A stretch of 64,000 nt of DNA from Streptomyces sp. DvalAA-43 (GTDB lineage Bacteria > Actinomycetota > Actinomycetes > Streptomycetales > Streptomycetaceae). The notes under the pieces are model-generated. The model was not told where the DNA came from and did not search any database. It saw only the letters and a list, made by a program, of their open reading frames with translations. The stretch covers positions 209,522 through 273,521 of the forward strand of contig NZ_FMBW01000095.1 of the NCBI RefSeq assembly GCF_900091725.1, in the 5' to 3' direction. Both the position numbers and the translations under genes were made by a program. The stretch's first letter is position 1, and the number at the start of each line of letters is the position of its first letter. This document shows positions 26,265 to 35,318 of this stretch, piece by piece.

Positions 26265-26654
26265 GTGTCAGTCGAGTTGAATCACACCATCGTCCACACC
26301 CGGGACAACCGGGAGTCCGCCGAGTTCCTCGCGGATATTCTGGGACTGGAAGTCGGCGCGGAATGGGGCCCGTTCATCCCGGTCGAGACCGCGAACGGAG
26401 TCACTCTGGACTTCGCGACCGTTCCCGAAGCCTCGATCACCGCGCAGCACTACGCCTTCCTCATCTCGGAAACCGAGTTCGACGCGGCGTACGCCCGGAT
26501 CAAGGAGCTCGGGCTCACGTACTACGCGGATCCGCACCGGAAGCATCCGGGCGAGATCAACCACAACGACGGCGGCCGGGGCGTGTACTTCCTCGATCCC
26601 TCCGGTCATGCCATGGAGATCATCACGCGCCCGTACGGGGGCTTCCCCGCGTAA
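26265..26654 (+). CDS. Single-domain VOC (glyoxalase/dioxygenase-like) protein
   Basis: The 129-residue product has one VOC fold: VELNHTIVHTRDNRESAEFLADILGL at the N-terminus and GRGVYFLDPSGHAMEIITRP at the C-terminus. His 8 and the Glu in HAMEI are plausible metal ligands. GTG 26265 follows GGAGG at 9 nt; longer in-frame starts lack a ribosome-binding site. Substrate unknown. Confidence 0.87.
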   Translation: MSVELNHTIVHTRDNRESAEFLADILGLEVGAEWGPFIPVETANGVTLDFATVPEASITAQHYAFLISETEFDAAYARIKELGLTYYADPHRKHPGEINHNDGGRGVYFLDPSGHAMEIITRPYGGFPA

Positions 26655-26724
26655 CCCCGCCTGGTGAGCAGGGGGTTGGGCCGGGGCTCGTGCACGGGTC
26701 CCGGTGGGCCGCCTGCAGGGCGGA

Positions 26725-27216
26725 TCAGCCGATCGGCAGCAGCAGTTCGGGCCGGTCCCACATCACCGCGGGCGGGCTGGCCGCAAGGGTGCCGGTCCGC
26801 CGGGCGCCCACGCTCCGGTAGAAACCCTCGGCGGGCGGATGCGAGACGACGCGGACGCCGGTGAGCCCGGAGCGTTCCGCCTCACCGCGCAGATGGTCGA
26901 CGAGGAGCCGCCCGATGCCGAGCCCCTGCGCATCGTCGGCGACGAACATGAGGTCGAGCTCCGGCGGCGAGAGAACGAGCGAGTAGAAGCCGAGCAGCCG
27001 CTCGGTGCCGGGATCCACGGCCGCGAAGACCTGGTGGGTCTCGATGTAGTCGGGACCCACCCGGTATCCGGCGACCATGGCGGCGTACTGCCCCTCGTAG
27101 GCGCGGGACTTCCTGACCAGCCGGGTGAGCCGCTTCGCGTCCCGTGCGGTGGCCCGCCTGACGCGTACAGCCTCCCGCGGCGCCCCGCCACCCTGGCGCG
27201 TAATGCTCGATGTCAT
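26725..27216 (-). CDS. GNAT-family N-acetyltransferase
   Basis: The 163-residue product carries GNAT motif A: LDLMFVADDAQGLGIGRLLVDHL, with the Q-x-x-G-x-G acetyl-CoA loop (about 100-107), and a C-terminal EGFYRSVGAR segment. It would acetylate an amine using acetyl-CoA. ATG 27216 was chosen because the core begins shortly after; the upstream Shine-Dalgarno sequence is weak. It starts 58 nt after the stop of the DUF1992 gene on the same strand. Confidence 0.85.
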   Translation of the reverse strand: MTSSITRQGGGAPREAVRVRRATARDAKRLTRLVRKSRAYEGQYAAMVAGYRVGPDYIETHQVFAAVDPGTERLLGFYSLVLSPPELDLMFVADDAQGLGIGRLLVDHLRGEAERSGLTGVRVVSHPPAEGFYRSVGARRTGTLAASPPAVMWDRPELLLPIG

Positions 27217-27274
27217 GGATGGAGTATTACGCATCCGGACTCCCGGCACCCACGCGCCCGTCGAGGCACAGCCC

Positions 27275-27679
27275 TCAAGAGGACTCGCGCGCCGCGCGCC
27301 ACTCGGCGACCACGGCATCGATGTCGAACGGTTCCAGGTTCAGCACCGGTCCCGGCGGCGGCCGCCTGATGGCCGCGTGGATCTTCTCGTTGACCTCGGC
27401 CAGCATGCTCCGCACCTCGGCCTCGGTCCGCGCCCCGGACACGGCCTCGGCGACGTCCTCCGCCTGCTTGCGCAGGGCCAGCGCCGGCGGGAGCACCGAC
27501 ACCCCCTCGCGCTGCATCTTCTGCTTGATCCACCAGTTCTCGTCGTAGGGAGCCGCAAGGCTGTCGAGCGGCTTGCCGAATCCCGGCAACTGCGAGATGT
27601 CGCCGCGCTGCTCGGACTCCCGGATCTGCTTGTCGACCCATGATTCGAAGCTGACGCCCGCAGGCTTGCGCTCGGTCAA
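27275..27679 (-). CDS. DUF1992 / DnaJ-related protein (134 aa)
   Basis: The 134-residue product has the DUF1992 pattern: SFESWVDKQIRESEQRGDI, LPGFGKPL, DENWWIKQKMQREGV, and a Pro-rich C-terminus ending LEPFDIDAVVAEWR. The family is related to human DNAJC28 and yeast homologues; function is not well defined. TTG 27679 is favoured because GAGAGGGG precedes it and relatives begin with TERKP; an ATG start at 27781 would add 34 unlikely residues. Confidence 0.83.
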   Translation of the reverse strand: MTERKPAGVSFESWVDKQIRESEQRGDISQLPGFGKPLDSLAAPYDENWWIKQKMQREGVSVLPPALALRKQAEDVAEAVSGARTEAEVRSMLAEVNEKIHAAIRRPPPGPVLNLEPFDIDAVVAEWRAARESS

Positions 27680-27808
27680 CGTACGCCCCTCTCGGAGGAT
27701 TCGGCATCCGGTCCTCCCACGATACCCAGGGGCCGCGGAAGGACCCGACGCAGCCTCACCGCCCAGGCCGCAACGCGCCACTTCGGGACCCGGACCGCCC
27801 GCACCGCG

Positions 27809-28753
27809 TCAGTGCGTGTGCCCGGCGGGCGCCCCGCTCCCGCTCTCCCCGTGCCCTTCGGCGTCGCTCGCCGGTGCCGCCGCCCGGACGGTGAACGCCG
27901 CCGTGCGGACCTTGCCCTGGTGCTTGAAGTCGAGGAAGAGCCGGTACGTCCCCGCGCTGGGCGCCGTCGCGGCGAAGGACACCACCGGGCCCGGGTCCCC
28001 CTCTTCGGGGTGGACGTGCAGATAGGCCAGGTCACCCGCGCGCAGGGCGACCAGATGCCCGTACGCGCCGAGGTAGGGCTCCAGATCGGTGACCGGGCGG
28101 CCGTTCCTGCTGATGGACGGCGTCAGTTCACCGGCCTGCCCGGCGCGGAGCTCGCCGCCGAGCGTGACGCGGTAGCCGTCGACCTCGGCGACGGCGGCCG
28201 GGGCCGGGAGAGCGGCAGGGCGGTAGGCGCCGGAGACGGCGAGATCCGCTCCCAGCGTGAGGTTCTCGGCACCCGCCGCTGCCGGGGTGAAGTCGGCGAA
28301 CACCCGGTAGCCACCGGCTTCGGGGAGGTCGACGGGGGTCGACCAGGTGCCGTCGGCCGCCCGGACGGGGTGCAGATGCCGGTACTGGGTGAGGTCGGTG
28401 GAGGCGAGGATGAAGTGCAGTTCCTTGCCGTGCTCGCGCCGGTAGGCGGTGACCTTCCGTCCACTGTCGTCCTTGACGGCGAACCGGATCTCGGACCGGG
28501 ACCCGGCCGGGACCACCGGCGTTTCCAGGGCGAGCGTGTAGCCGCCGGCGGAGATCTGCAGCCCGCCGGGCGCATGGCCTGCGGCCGCCGCCTCCGCCCC
28601 GCCCTCCCCTGCCCCGTCGTGGCCGCCGCGCTGCCCCGCGGGACGGTCCTCCGCGGCCACCAGCGGGTCGACGCCCCTGCCCACTCCGTACGCGGCGCCG
28701 AAGGTCGCGGCGAGCGCGGCGGCGAAGGCGGTGGTCCTCAGTGCGTTGTTCAT
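27809..28753 (-). CDS. Secreted or membrane-anchored His-rich protein under a CsoR-type operator
   Basis: The 314-residue product begins with a signal or anchor sequence (RTTAFAAALAATFGAAYGV), then a His/Gly-rich segment (about 50-80), two Ig-like beta domains with HFILASTDLTQYRHLHP and YLGAYGHLVALRAGDLAYLHVHP, and a His-rich C-terminus ending GHTH. The repeated H-x-H motifs suggest metal binding outside the membrane. Upstream is a perfect copper-type operator, so copper induction is inferred. Function beyond metal handling is unknown. GGAGGAG precedes ATG 28753. Confidence 0.85.
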   Translation of the reverse strand: MNNALRTTAFAAALAATFGAAYGVGRGVDPLVAAEDRPAGQRGGHDGAGEGGAEAAAAGHAPGGLQISAGGYTLALETPVVPAGSRSEIRFAVKDDSGRKVTAYRREHGKELHFILASTDLTQYRHLHPVRAADGTWSTPVDLPEAGGYRVFADFTPAAAGAENLTLGADLAVSGAYRPAALPAPAAVAEVDGYRVTLGGELRAGQAGELTPSISRNGRPVTDLEPYLGAYGHLVALRAGDLAYLHVHPEEGDPGPVVSFAATAPSAGTYRLFLDFKHQGKVRTAAFTVRAAAPASDAEGHGESGSGAPAGHTH

Positions 28754-28806
28754 GACGGTCTCCTCCATCGGTGGACCGGGAGGCGACGCTCCCCGATGCC
28801 TCACAA

Positions 28807-28825
28807 GATACCCCCTGGGGGTATC
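28807..28825. promoter_or_regulatory. CsoR-type copper operator
   Basis: GATACCCCCTGGGGGTATC is a 9-1-9 perfect palindrome 53 bp upstream of the His-rich secreted protein. It fits the known CsoR operator pattern of G-tract pseudo-palindromes with TA flanks. CsoR releases it when Cu(I) binds, so the gene should be copper-inducible. Confidence 0.75.
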
Positions 28826-28896
28826 AAGTCAACCCGGGAGCCCGTCATCACCTCCCGGGCACGCCGGGGGTGGAGAGCGCAGGCCTTGGAGCGCGC

Positions 28897-29694
28897 TCAG
28901 GCGGGTACGACCAGCCCCTCACGCAACCGCTCCACCGCGGCTGCGGGGATGCGCAGGCCGTCGCGCACATACCCGTCGAGCCCGCCCCACCTCTCGTCCA
29001 TGGCGTCCAGTGCCGTGTCGAGATAGCGGGGGCGCACCTCGGTGATCGCGGTCGCGATGTCCGGGTCACCGCCGGCGTCGAGGAAGTCCTGGACGTAGGG
29101 CGCGAAGGCCGCCCGGACCACCGGGTTCACCGCGACGAACTCGGCGCGCACGACATCGCGCGACGCACCGATCATCATCAGGAGGAGGGCGGTGGCCCAG
29201 CCGGTGCGGTCCTTGCCCGCCGTGCAGTGGAAGAGCACCGGGCGGGCCCGGTCGTCGGCGACCGTGTCGACGAAGGCCCGGTAGGCGGCGGACGCGCCCG
29301 GCGAGAGCACCATCTGTCGGTAGGTGTCCGCGAACAGCCCCTCCGCCTTTCCGCCGCCCAGCATCCGCTCCGCCGCGACCGGGTCGGTGAGCAGCGCGCG
29401 CAGCCGGGCGGGCGCCACGCCCGGGTTGTCCCCGAGCACATCGGCGACGAACAGCCGTGCGCCAGGAGGCAGTCGGTCGGGTGCCGCGGCGCGCTCGTCG
29501 GCGGTCCGCAGATCGACGACGGTACGGATGCCGAGCGCGGCGACCTGCGCGTCCTGTTCCGCGTCGAGCCCGCTGAGCTGTCCGGACCGCAGCACGACGC
29601 CCGCCCGGACCCGGCGGTCCGGACCCAGGGCGATGCCGCCCAGGTCGCGCAGGTTGAGGACGGTGGTTGCCGGGACGGTCCTGGCGGTCTGCAC
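28897..29694 (-). CDS. Tyrosine-protein phosphatase (Y_phosphatase3 type)
   Basis: The 265-residue product contains the C-x5-R signature in LFHCTAGKDRTGWA, in the middle of the sequence (about 154-167), and TVLNLRDLGGIALG at the start, matching the tyrosine/phosphoinositide phosphatase group of actinobacteria. It would dephosphorylate phosphotyrosine or a phosphorylated small molecule. GTG 29694 follows GGGGAAG; an upstream in-frame ATG is possible but less supported. Confidence 0.9.
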   Translation of the reverse strand: MQTARTVPATTVLNLRDLGGIALGPDRRVRAGVVLRSGQLSGLDAEQDAQVAALGIRTVVDLRTADERAAAPDRLPPGARLFVADVLGDNPGVAPARLRALLTDPVAAERMLGGGKAEGLFADTYRQMVLSPGASAAYRAFVDTVADDRARPVLFHCTAGKDRTGWATALLLMMIGASRDVVRAEFVAVNPVVRAAFAPYVQDFLDAGGDPDIATAITEVRPRYLDTALDAMDERWGGLDGYVRDGLRIPAAAVERLREGLVVPA

Positions 29695-30198
29695 GATGAA
29701 CTTCCCCTTTTCCCGACGCTTATCCGAATTCATTCGGCCTGGCCGGATCAAACGTCGCACGCGGCCGGGAAATCGACAAAGTAAAACGCCGGGCGACACC
29801 GATCGGGGGCACTTCGGGAGATAAATGAAATGTGAAAACGAAACCGCTCTCACCCAGGTCAGGGGCGCATCACACCCATGGCGGTATGTTCTCCGGAACC
29901 CCGCGCCAAGGGCAGCACGGGCCGATGGACGGGCCGGAACGGCCGTCCCGAATTTCCGGCCCCTGGATTCCGCCGGGCCCGATATGGACCGGGGCGCGCC
30001 CCAGGGCTGATGCGTTCCCAGTCGGCGAGATGGGCCGATCGCCCGCGTACGCACCGCCGTCGTGGCCTTCCGCGTCCGCCCCGTGCAGGTGGGAGCCGTC
30101 TAGGCCACGGTGGGTGAAGGATCAAGTGCGTTCCGGAGAGGGCAAGGTCACAAGCGGAACTCATGCTGCCCTTGAGCGCCCTGACCTAGCATCTGGGC
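29695..30198. other. Long intergenic region upstream of mutA
   Basis: These 504 bp separate the divergent phosphatase and mutA genes. An AT-richer stretch lies at about 29700-29880, typical of promoter DNA for the phosphatase side. The strongest element is the mutA -10 next to the ATG. No RNA gene, cobalamin riboswitch or coding frame with a ribosome-binding site was seen. Confidence 0.5.
30187..30192 (+). promoter_or_regulatory. Candidate -10 element giving a leaderless mutA transcript
   Basis: TAGCAT lies 6 nt before the mutA ATG (30199), the spacing expected when transcription starts at the A of the start codon. No Shine-Dalgarno sequence is present. The -35 match is poor. Confidence 0.4.
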
Positions 30199-32061
30199 AT
30201 GACGGTCCTGCCTGCCGACGGGCTTTCGTTGGCCGCCGAGTTCCCCGCCCCCGCCCATGAGCAATGGCAACGCCTCGTCGAAGGCGTGCTGCGCAAGTCG
30301 GGCAAGGACGCCGCGGGTCCGGCAGCCGAGGAAGCACTGTCCACCACGGTGGAGGACGGGCTCATCACCCGCCCCCTCTACACCTCGCGCGACAGCGCGC
30401 CCGATGCCGGATATCCGGGCTTCGCCCCCTTCACCCGCGGCAGCAAGGCCGAGGGCAACGCGGCGGGCGGCTGGGACGTACGGCAGCGGCACACCCTCCT
30501 GGATCCCGCGCGTCTCAACGAGGCGGTGCTCGCCGATCTGGAGAACGGTGTCACCTCGCTGTGGCTGACCGTGGGCGGTGTGTCGGGTGTTCCGGTGTCC
30601 GCGCTGGCGGGGGCTCTGGACGGCGTCTACCTCGATCTGGCCCCCGTGGTGCTCGACGCCGGAGCCGAGACCGGCGCCGCGGCGACGGAGTTGCTGCGGA
30701 TCTGCGCGGAGCGGGGCGTGGACGCGCGGAGCGTACGCGGCAACCTGGGTGCGGATCCGCTCGGGCAGGCCGCCCGGAGCGGCGCCGAGCCCGATCTCTC
30801 GGACGCGGTCCACTGGGCACAGCGGTGCGCCCAGGAGTTTCCCGGGCTGCGGGCGCTGACCGTCGACGCGCTGCCGTACCACGAGGCCGGCGGTTCGGCG
30901 GCCGAGGAGCTGGGCGCCTCGCTGGCGACCGGTGTCGCCTGGCTGCGGGCGCTGACGGACGCCGGGCTGTCGGTCGAGGACGCCTGCGGGCAGGTGGAGT
31001 TCCGGTACGCGGCGACCGCCGACCAGTTCCTGACCATCGCCAAGCTGCGGGCCGCGCGGCGGTTGTGGTCGCGGGTGGCCGAGGTCTGCGGGGCCCCCGG
31101 AGCCGGGGCACAGCACCAGCACGCGGTGACGTCGTCGGTGATGATGACGCGGCGCGATCCCTGGGTGAACATGCTCCGCACGACGCTGGCATGTCTGGGT
31201 GCGGGTGTCGGTGGTGCCGACTCCGTCACCGTGCTGCCGTTCGATCACGCCCTGGGCCTGCCGGACGCGTTCGCCCGGCGCATCGCCCGCAACACGTCGA
31301 CGATCCTGCTGGAGGAGTCGCACCTGGCCCGGGTGATCGACCCGGCGGGCGGCTCCTGGTACGTGGAGCGGCTCACCGCCGAACTGGCCGACGCCGCCTG
31401 GTCCTTCTTCCAGGAGATCGAACGGTCCGGCGGTCAGGCCGCCGCCCTTCGCTCGGGGATGATCGGCGAGCGCCTCGCGGCCACCTGGGCGGCGCGCAGC
31501 AAGGATCTGGCGCGCCGCAAGGAGCCGATCACCGGGGTCAGCGAGTTCCCGCAGTTGGCGGAGCGTCCGGTGGAGCGCGAACCGGCCCCCGCCGGAGCGG
31601 CCGCGGCATCGGGCGGTCTGCCCAGGGTCCGCCGTGACGAGGCGTTCGAGGCGCTGCGCGCCCGGTCGGACGCCCACCTCGCGGCGACCGGAGAACGGCC
31701 GAAGGTGTTCCTCGCCGCGCTCGGCCCGGCCTCGGCGCACACCGCGCGGGCGTCGTTCGCCGCCAACCTCTTCCAGTCGGGCGGCATCGAGCCGGTCCAC
31801 GACCCGGTCTCGGTGGACGCGACCACGGCCGCCGCCGCGTTCAAGGCCGGCGGGGCCACCGTGGCCTGCCTCTGCTCCAGCGACGCGCTCTACGCGGAGC
31901 AGGCCGCCGCGGTCGCCGAGGCGCTGGGCTCGGCGGGTGCGCGCCAGGTGTTCCTCGCCGGCCGCCCCGGCGAGTACCCGGGCGTCGACGCGTACGTCTT
32001 CGCGGGCTCCGATGTGGTGGCCGTGCTCTCCTCCCTCCTCGACCGTATGGATGTGGCGTAA
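30199..32061 (+). CDS. mutA: Methylmalonyl-CoA mutase small subunit
   Basis: The 620-residue product is the non-catalytic beta subunit of adenosylcobalamin-dependent methylmalonyl-CoA mutase. It has the TIM-barrel mutase domain (TRPLYTSRDSAPDAGYPGFAPF; RNTSTILLEESHLARVIDPAGGSWYVE) and a C-terminal Rossmann-like domain, but lacks the DxHxxG cobalamin motif found in MutB, as expected. The mutase interconverts succinyl-CoA and methylmalonyl-CoA, supplying propionate catabolism and polyketide extender units. The stop overlaps the mutB ATG (TAATG). Confidence 0.95.
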   Translation: MTVLPADGLSLAAEFPAPAHEQWQRLVEGVLRKSGKDAAGPAAEEALSTTVEDGLITRPLYTSRDSAPDAGYPGFAPFTRGSKAEGNAAGGWDVRQRHTLLDPARLNEAVLADLENGVTSLWLTVGGVSGVPVSALAGALDGVYLDLAPVVLDAGAETGAAATELLRICAERGVDARSVRGNLGADPLGQAARSGAEPDLSDAVHWAQRCAQEFPGLRALTVDALPYHEAGGSAAEELGASLATGVAWLRALTDAGLSVEDACGQVEFRYAATADQFLTIAKLRAARRLWSRVAEVCGAPGAGAQHQHAVTSSVMMTRRDPWVNMLRTTLACLGAGVGGADSVTVLPFDHALGLPDAFARRIARNTSTILLEESHLARVIDPAGGSWYVERLTAELADAAWSFFQEIERSGGQAAALRSGMIGERLAATWAARSKDLARRKEPITGVSEFPQLAERPVEREPAPAGAAAASGGLPRVRRDEAFEALRARSDAHLAATGERPKVFLAALGPASAHTARASFAANLFQSGGIEPVHDPVSVDATTAAAAFKAGGATVACLCSSDALYAEQAAAVAEALGSAGARQVFLAGRPGEYPGVDAYVFAGSDVVAVLSSLLDRMDVA

Positions 32062-34262
32062 TGCGTATCCCCGACTTCTCCGGCATCGAGCTCGGTCCGG
32101 GCGCCGCCGCCGAGGTGTCCGAGGAGCGGTGGCGCACCTCGGTGAAGGAGTCCTCCGGCAGTTCCGACGGCGATCTGCTGTGGGAGACCCCGGAAGGCAT
32201 CGCGGTCAAGCCGCTGTACACCGGGCACGATCTGGAAGGGCTCGACTTCCTCGGCACGTATCCGGGCATCGCCCCGTATCTGCGGGGCCCGTACCCGACG
32301 ATGTACGTCAACCAGCCCTGGACGATCCGGCAGTACGCCGGGTTCTCCACGGCGGAGGAGTCCAACGCCTTCTACCGCCGCAATCTCGCGGCCGGGCAGA
32401 AGGGCCTCTCCGTCGCCTTCGACCTGCCGACCCACCGCGGTTACGACAGCGACCATCCGCGGGTGACCGGCGATGTCGGCATGGCGGGTGTGGCGATCGA
32501 CTCGATCTACGACATGCGGCAGCTCTTCGACGGCATCCCGCTGGACCGGATGTCGGTGTCGATGACGATGAACGGCGCGGTGCTCCCCGTGCTGGCGCTG
32601 TACATCGTGGCCGCGGAGGAGCAGGGCGTCGGGCCCGAGAAGCTGGCCGGGACCATTCAGAACGACATTCTGAAGGAGTTCATGGTCCGCAACACCTACA
32701 TCTACCCGCCGAAGCCCTCGATGCGGATCATCTCCGACATCTTCGCGTACACCTCGCAGAAGATGCCGCGCTACAACTCGATCTCCATCTCCGGCTATCA
32801 CATCCAGGAGGCGGGTGCGACGGCCGATCTGGAGCTGGCGTACACCCTCGCGGACGGGGTGGAGTATCTGCGGGCCGGGCGGGACGCCGGGCTGGACGTG
32901 GACGCGTTCGCGCCCCGGCTGTCGTTCTTCTGGGCGATCGGCATGAACTTCTTCATGGAGATCGCGAAGCTGCGGGCGGCCCGGCTGCTCTGGGCCAAGC
33001 TGGTCAAGGAGTTCGAGCCGAAGAACGCCAAGTCGCTGTCGCTGCGCACCCATTCCCAGACATCGGGGTGGTCGCTGACCGCGCAGGACGTGTTCAACAA
33101 CGTCACCCGGACCTGTGTGGAGGCGATGGCCGCCACCCAGGGGCACACCCAGTCGCTGCACACCAACGCGCTCGACGAGGCGCTCGCCCTGCCGACGGAC
33201 TTCTCCGCCAGGATCGCCCGCAACACCCAGCTGCTGCTCCAGCAGGAGTCGGGCACCGGCCGGGTGATCGACCCGTGGGGCGGCAGCGCGTACGTCGAGC
33301 GGCTGACGTATGACCTGGCGCGCCGGGCCTGGCAGCACATCGAGGAGGTCGAGGCGGCGGGCGGCATGGCGCAGGCCATCGACGCGGGCATCCCGAAGCT
33401 CCGGGTGGAGGAGGCCGCGGCCCGCACCCAGGCGCGGATCGACTCCGGGCGTCAGCCGGTGATCGGGGTGAACAAGTACCGGGTGGAGACCGATGAGCAG
33501 ATCGATGTGCTCAAGGTCGACAACTCGTCGGTGCGCACCCAGCAGATCGAGAAGCTGCGCCGGCTGCGCGAGGAGCGCGACGAGTCGGCGTGCCGGGCCG
33601 CGCTGCGCGCGCTCACGGCCGCGGCCGAGCGGGATCCCGGCCCCGGCCTCGAAGGCAATCTGCTGGCCCTCGCCGTCGACGCGGCCCGTGCGATGGCGAC
33701 CGTGGGCGAGATCTCGGACGCCCTGGAGAAGGTGTACGGGAGGCATGCGGGCCAGATCCGTACGATCTCCGGTGTGTACCGCAACGAGGCAGGTGAGTCC
33801 CCTTCCGTGGAACGGACCCGGACGCTGGTGGACAGGTTCGAGGAGGCCGAGGGGCGCCGTCCGCGCATCCTGGTCGCCAAGATGGGACAGGACGGACACG
33901 ACCGCGGCCAGAAGGTGATCTCGACGGCCTTCGCCGACCTGGGCTTCGACGTCGACGTCGGCCCGCTGTTCCAGACGCCGGCCGAGGTGGCGCGGCAGGC
34001 GGTGGAGGCGGACGTGCACATCGTGGGCGTCTCCTCGCTGGCCGCCGGGCATCTGACGCTGGTACCGGCGCTCCGCGAGGAGCTGGCGGCCGAGGGGCGC
34101 GAGGACATCATGATCGTGGTGGGCGGGGTGATTCCGCCGCAGGACGTCGAGGCACTGCACGAGGCGGGCGCGACGGCGGTGTTCCCGCCCGGCACGGTCA
34201 TTCCGGATGCCGCGTACGACCTGGTGACGCGGCTCGGTGCCGCGCTCGGTCACGAGCTGTGA
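32061..34262 (+). CDS. mutB: Methylmalonyl-CoA mutase large (catalytic) subunit
   Basis: The 733-residue product has the catalytic mutase barrel (TMYVNQPWTIRQYAGFSTA; YNSISISGYHIQEAGA) and a C-terminal cobalamin-binding domain with KMGQDGHDRG, in which the His of DxHxxG supplies the lower cobalt ligand. It forms the active heterodimer with MutA. The ATG overlaps the mutA stop by one base, and meaB follows after 12 nt, so the three genes form one operon. Confidence 0.97.
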   Translation: MRIPDFSGIELGPGAAAEVSEERWRTSVKESSGSSDGDLLWETPEGIAVKPLYTGHDLEGLDFLGTYPGIAPYLRGPYPTMYVNQPWTIRQYAGFSTAEESNAFYRRNLAAGQKGLSVAFDLPTHRGYDSDHPRVTGDVGMAGVAIDSIYDMRQLFDGIPLDRMSVSMTMNGAVLPVLALYIVAAEEQGVGPEKLAGTIQNDILKEFMVRNTYIYPPKPSMRIISDIFAYTSQKMPRYNSISISGYHIQEAGATADLELAYTLADGVEYLRAGRDAGLDVDAFAPRLSFFWAIGMNFFMEIAKLRAARLLWAKLVKEFEPKNAKSLSLRTHSQTSGWSLTAQDVFNNVTRTCVEAMAATQGHTQSLHTNALDEALALPTDFSARIARNTQLLLQQESGTGRVIDPWGGSAYVERLTYDLARRAWQHIEEVEAAGGMAQAIDAGIPKLRVEEAAARTQARIDSGRQPVIGVNKYRVETDEQIDVLKVDNSSVRTQQIEKLRRLREERDESACRAALRALTAAAERDPGPGLEGNLLALAVDAARAMATVGEISDALEKVYGRHAGQIRTISGVYRNEAGESPSVERTRTLVDRFEEAEGRRPRILVAKMGQDGHDRGQKVISTAFADLGFDVDVGPLFQTPAEVARQAVEADVHIVGVSSLAAGHLTLVPALREELAAEGREDIMIVVGGVIPPQDVEALHEAGATAVFPPGTVIPDAAYDLVTRLGAALGHEL

Positions 34263-34274
34263 GCCGCTGACCCG

Positions 34275-35264
34275 ATGGCTCCGAAGATCGACATCGACAG
34301 CTATGTGAAGGGGGTGCTCGACGGGAAGCGGGCGCACATCGCGCGCGCCATCACCCTCGTCGAGTCCACCCGCGCCGATCACCGGGCGCTGGCCCAGCAG
34401 TTGCTGCGCGAGCTGCTGCCGCACTCCGGTTCCGCCCGGCGGATCGGCATCAGCGGTGTGCCGGGGGTCGGGAAGTCCACCTTCATCGACGCGCTGGGCA
34501 CCATGCTCACCGGGCTCGGGCACCGGGTCGCGGTGCTGGCCGTCGACCCGTCCTCCAGCCGTACGGGCGGCTCCATCCTGGGCGACAAGACCAGGATGGA
34601 GCGGCTCGCGGTGGACCCGGCGGCCTTCGTACGCCCGTCCCCGACCGCCGGGACGCTCGGCGGGGTGGCGAAGGCGACCCGGGAGTCCATCGTGGTGATG
34701 GAGGCCGCGGGGTACGACGTGGTGCTGGTGGAGACGGTCGGCGTCGGGCAGTCGGAGACGGCGGTGGCCAATATGGTCGACACGTTTCTGCTGCTGACGC
34801 TGGCCCGGACCGGTGATCAGCTCCAGGGCATCAAGAAGGGGGTCCTGGAGCTGGCGGACGCGATCGCGGTCAACAAGGCGGACGGTCCGCACGAGCGCGA
34901 CGCCCGTGCCGCCGCGCGTGAACTGGCGGGCGCCCTGCGGCTGATGCACCCGGTGGACGCGGCGTGGACCCCGCCGGTCCTCACCTGCAGCGCCCGTGAG
35001 TCGGCGGGTCTCGACACCCTGTGGGAGCGGCTGGAGCAGCACCGCGCGCTGCTGGAGTCGACCGGGCGGCTCGCCGCGAAACGGCGTGACCAGCAGGTCG
35101 ACTGGACCTGGACGATGGTGCGCGACGAGCTGCTGGAGAGTCTGCGCGGCCATCCGGAGGTGCGTGCGCTCACACCGGGGCTGGAACGGCGGGTCCGGGA
35201 CGGCGAGTTGACGGCCACGCTGGCGGCGGAGCAGATCCTGGCCGCGTTCCGGGGCACGGCCTGA
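34275..35264 (+). CDS. meaB: MeaB-type methylmalonyl-CoA mutase GTPase chaperone
   Basis: The 329-residue product is a G3E-family GTPase: Walker A GVPGVGKST (about 60-68), Switch region DPSSSRTGGSILGDKTRM, VETVGVGQSE, and NKADG for guanine recognition. MeaB gates cobalamin loading and protects methylmalonyl-CoA mutase from inactivation. It is the last gene of the mut operon, and a perfect hairpin follows 10 nt after its stop. Confidence 0.95.
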   Translation: MAPKIDIDSYVKGVLDGKRAHIARAITLVESTRADHRALAQQLLRELLPHSGSARRIGISGVPGVGKSTFIDALGTMLTGLGHRVAVLAVDPSSSRTGGSILGDKTRMERLAVDPAAFVRPSPTAGTLGGVAKATRESIVVMEAAGYDVVLVETVGVGQSETAVANMVDTFLLLTLARTGDQLQGIKKGVLELADAIAVNKADGPHERDARAAARELAGALRLMHPVDAAWTPPVLTCSARESAGLDTLWERLEQHRALLESTGRLAAKRRDQQVDWTWTMVRDELLESLRGHPEVRALTPGLERRVRDGELTATLAAEQILAAFRGTA

Positions 35265-35274
35265 TCCTGGCGAA

Positions 35275-35309
35275 GGCCGGTGGCCGGGGTCTCGCCCCGG
35301 CCACCGGCC
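35275..35309 (+). terminator. Hairpin terminator of the mut operon
   Basis: A perfect 15-bp stem (35275-35289 with 35295-35309) over a 5-nt loop sits between meaB and the convergent acetyltransferase remnant, and may serve both. Confidence 0.8.
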
Positions 35310-35318
35310 GGATCGCTC

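Noticed and set aside
29695..30198. Cobalamin riboswitch upstream of mutA
   Set aside because: No B12-box-like sequence was found, and the transcript appears to begin at the ATG.
31890..35153. 1087-codon minus-strand open frame opposite mutA, mutB and meaB
   Set aside because: It is the antisense of well-supported genes, with low-complexity Arg/Gly/His/Gln composition and no domain pattern.
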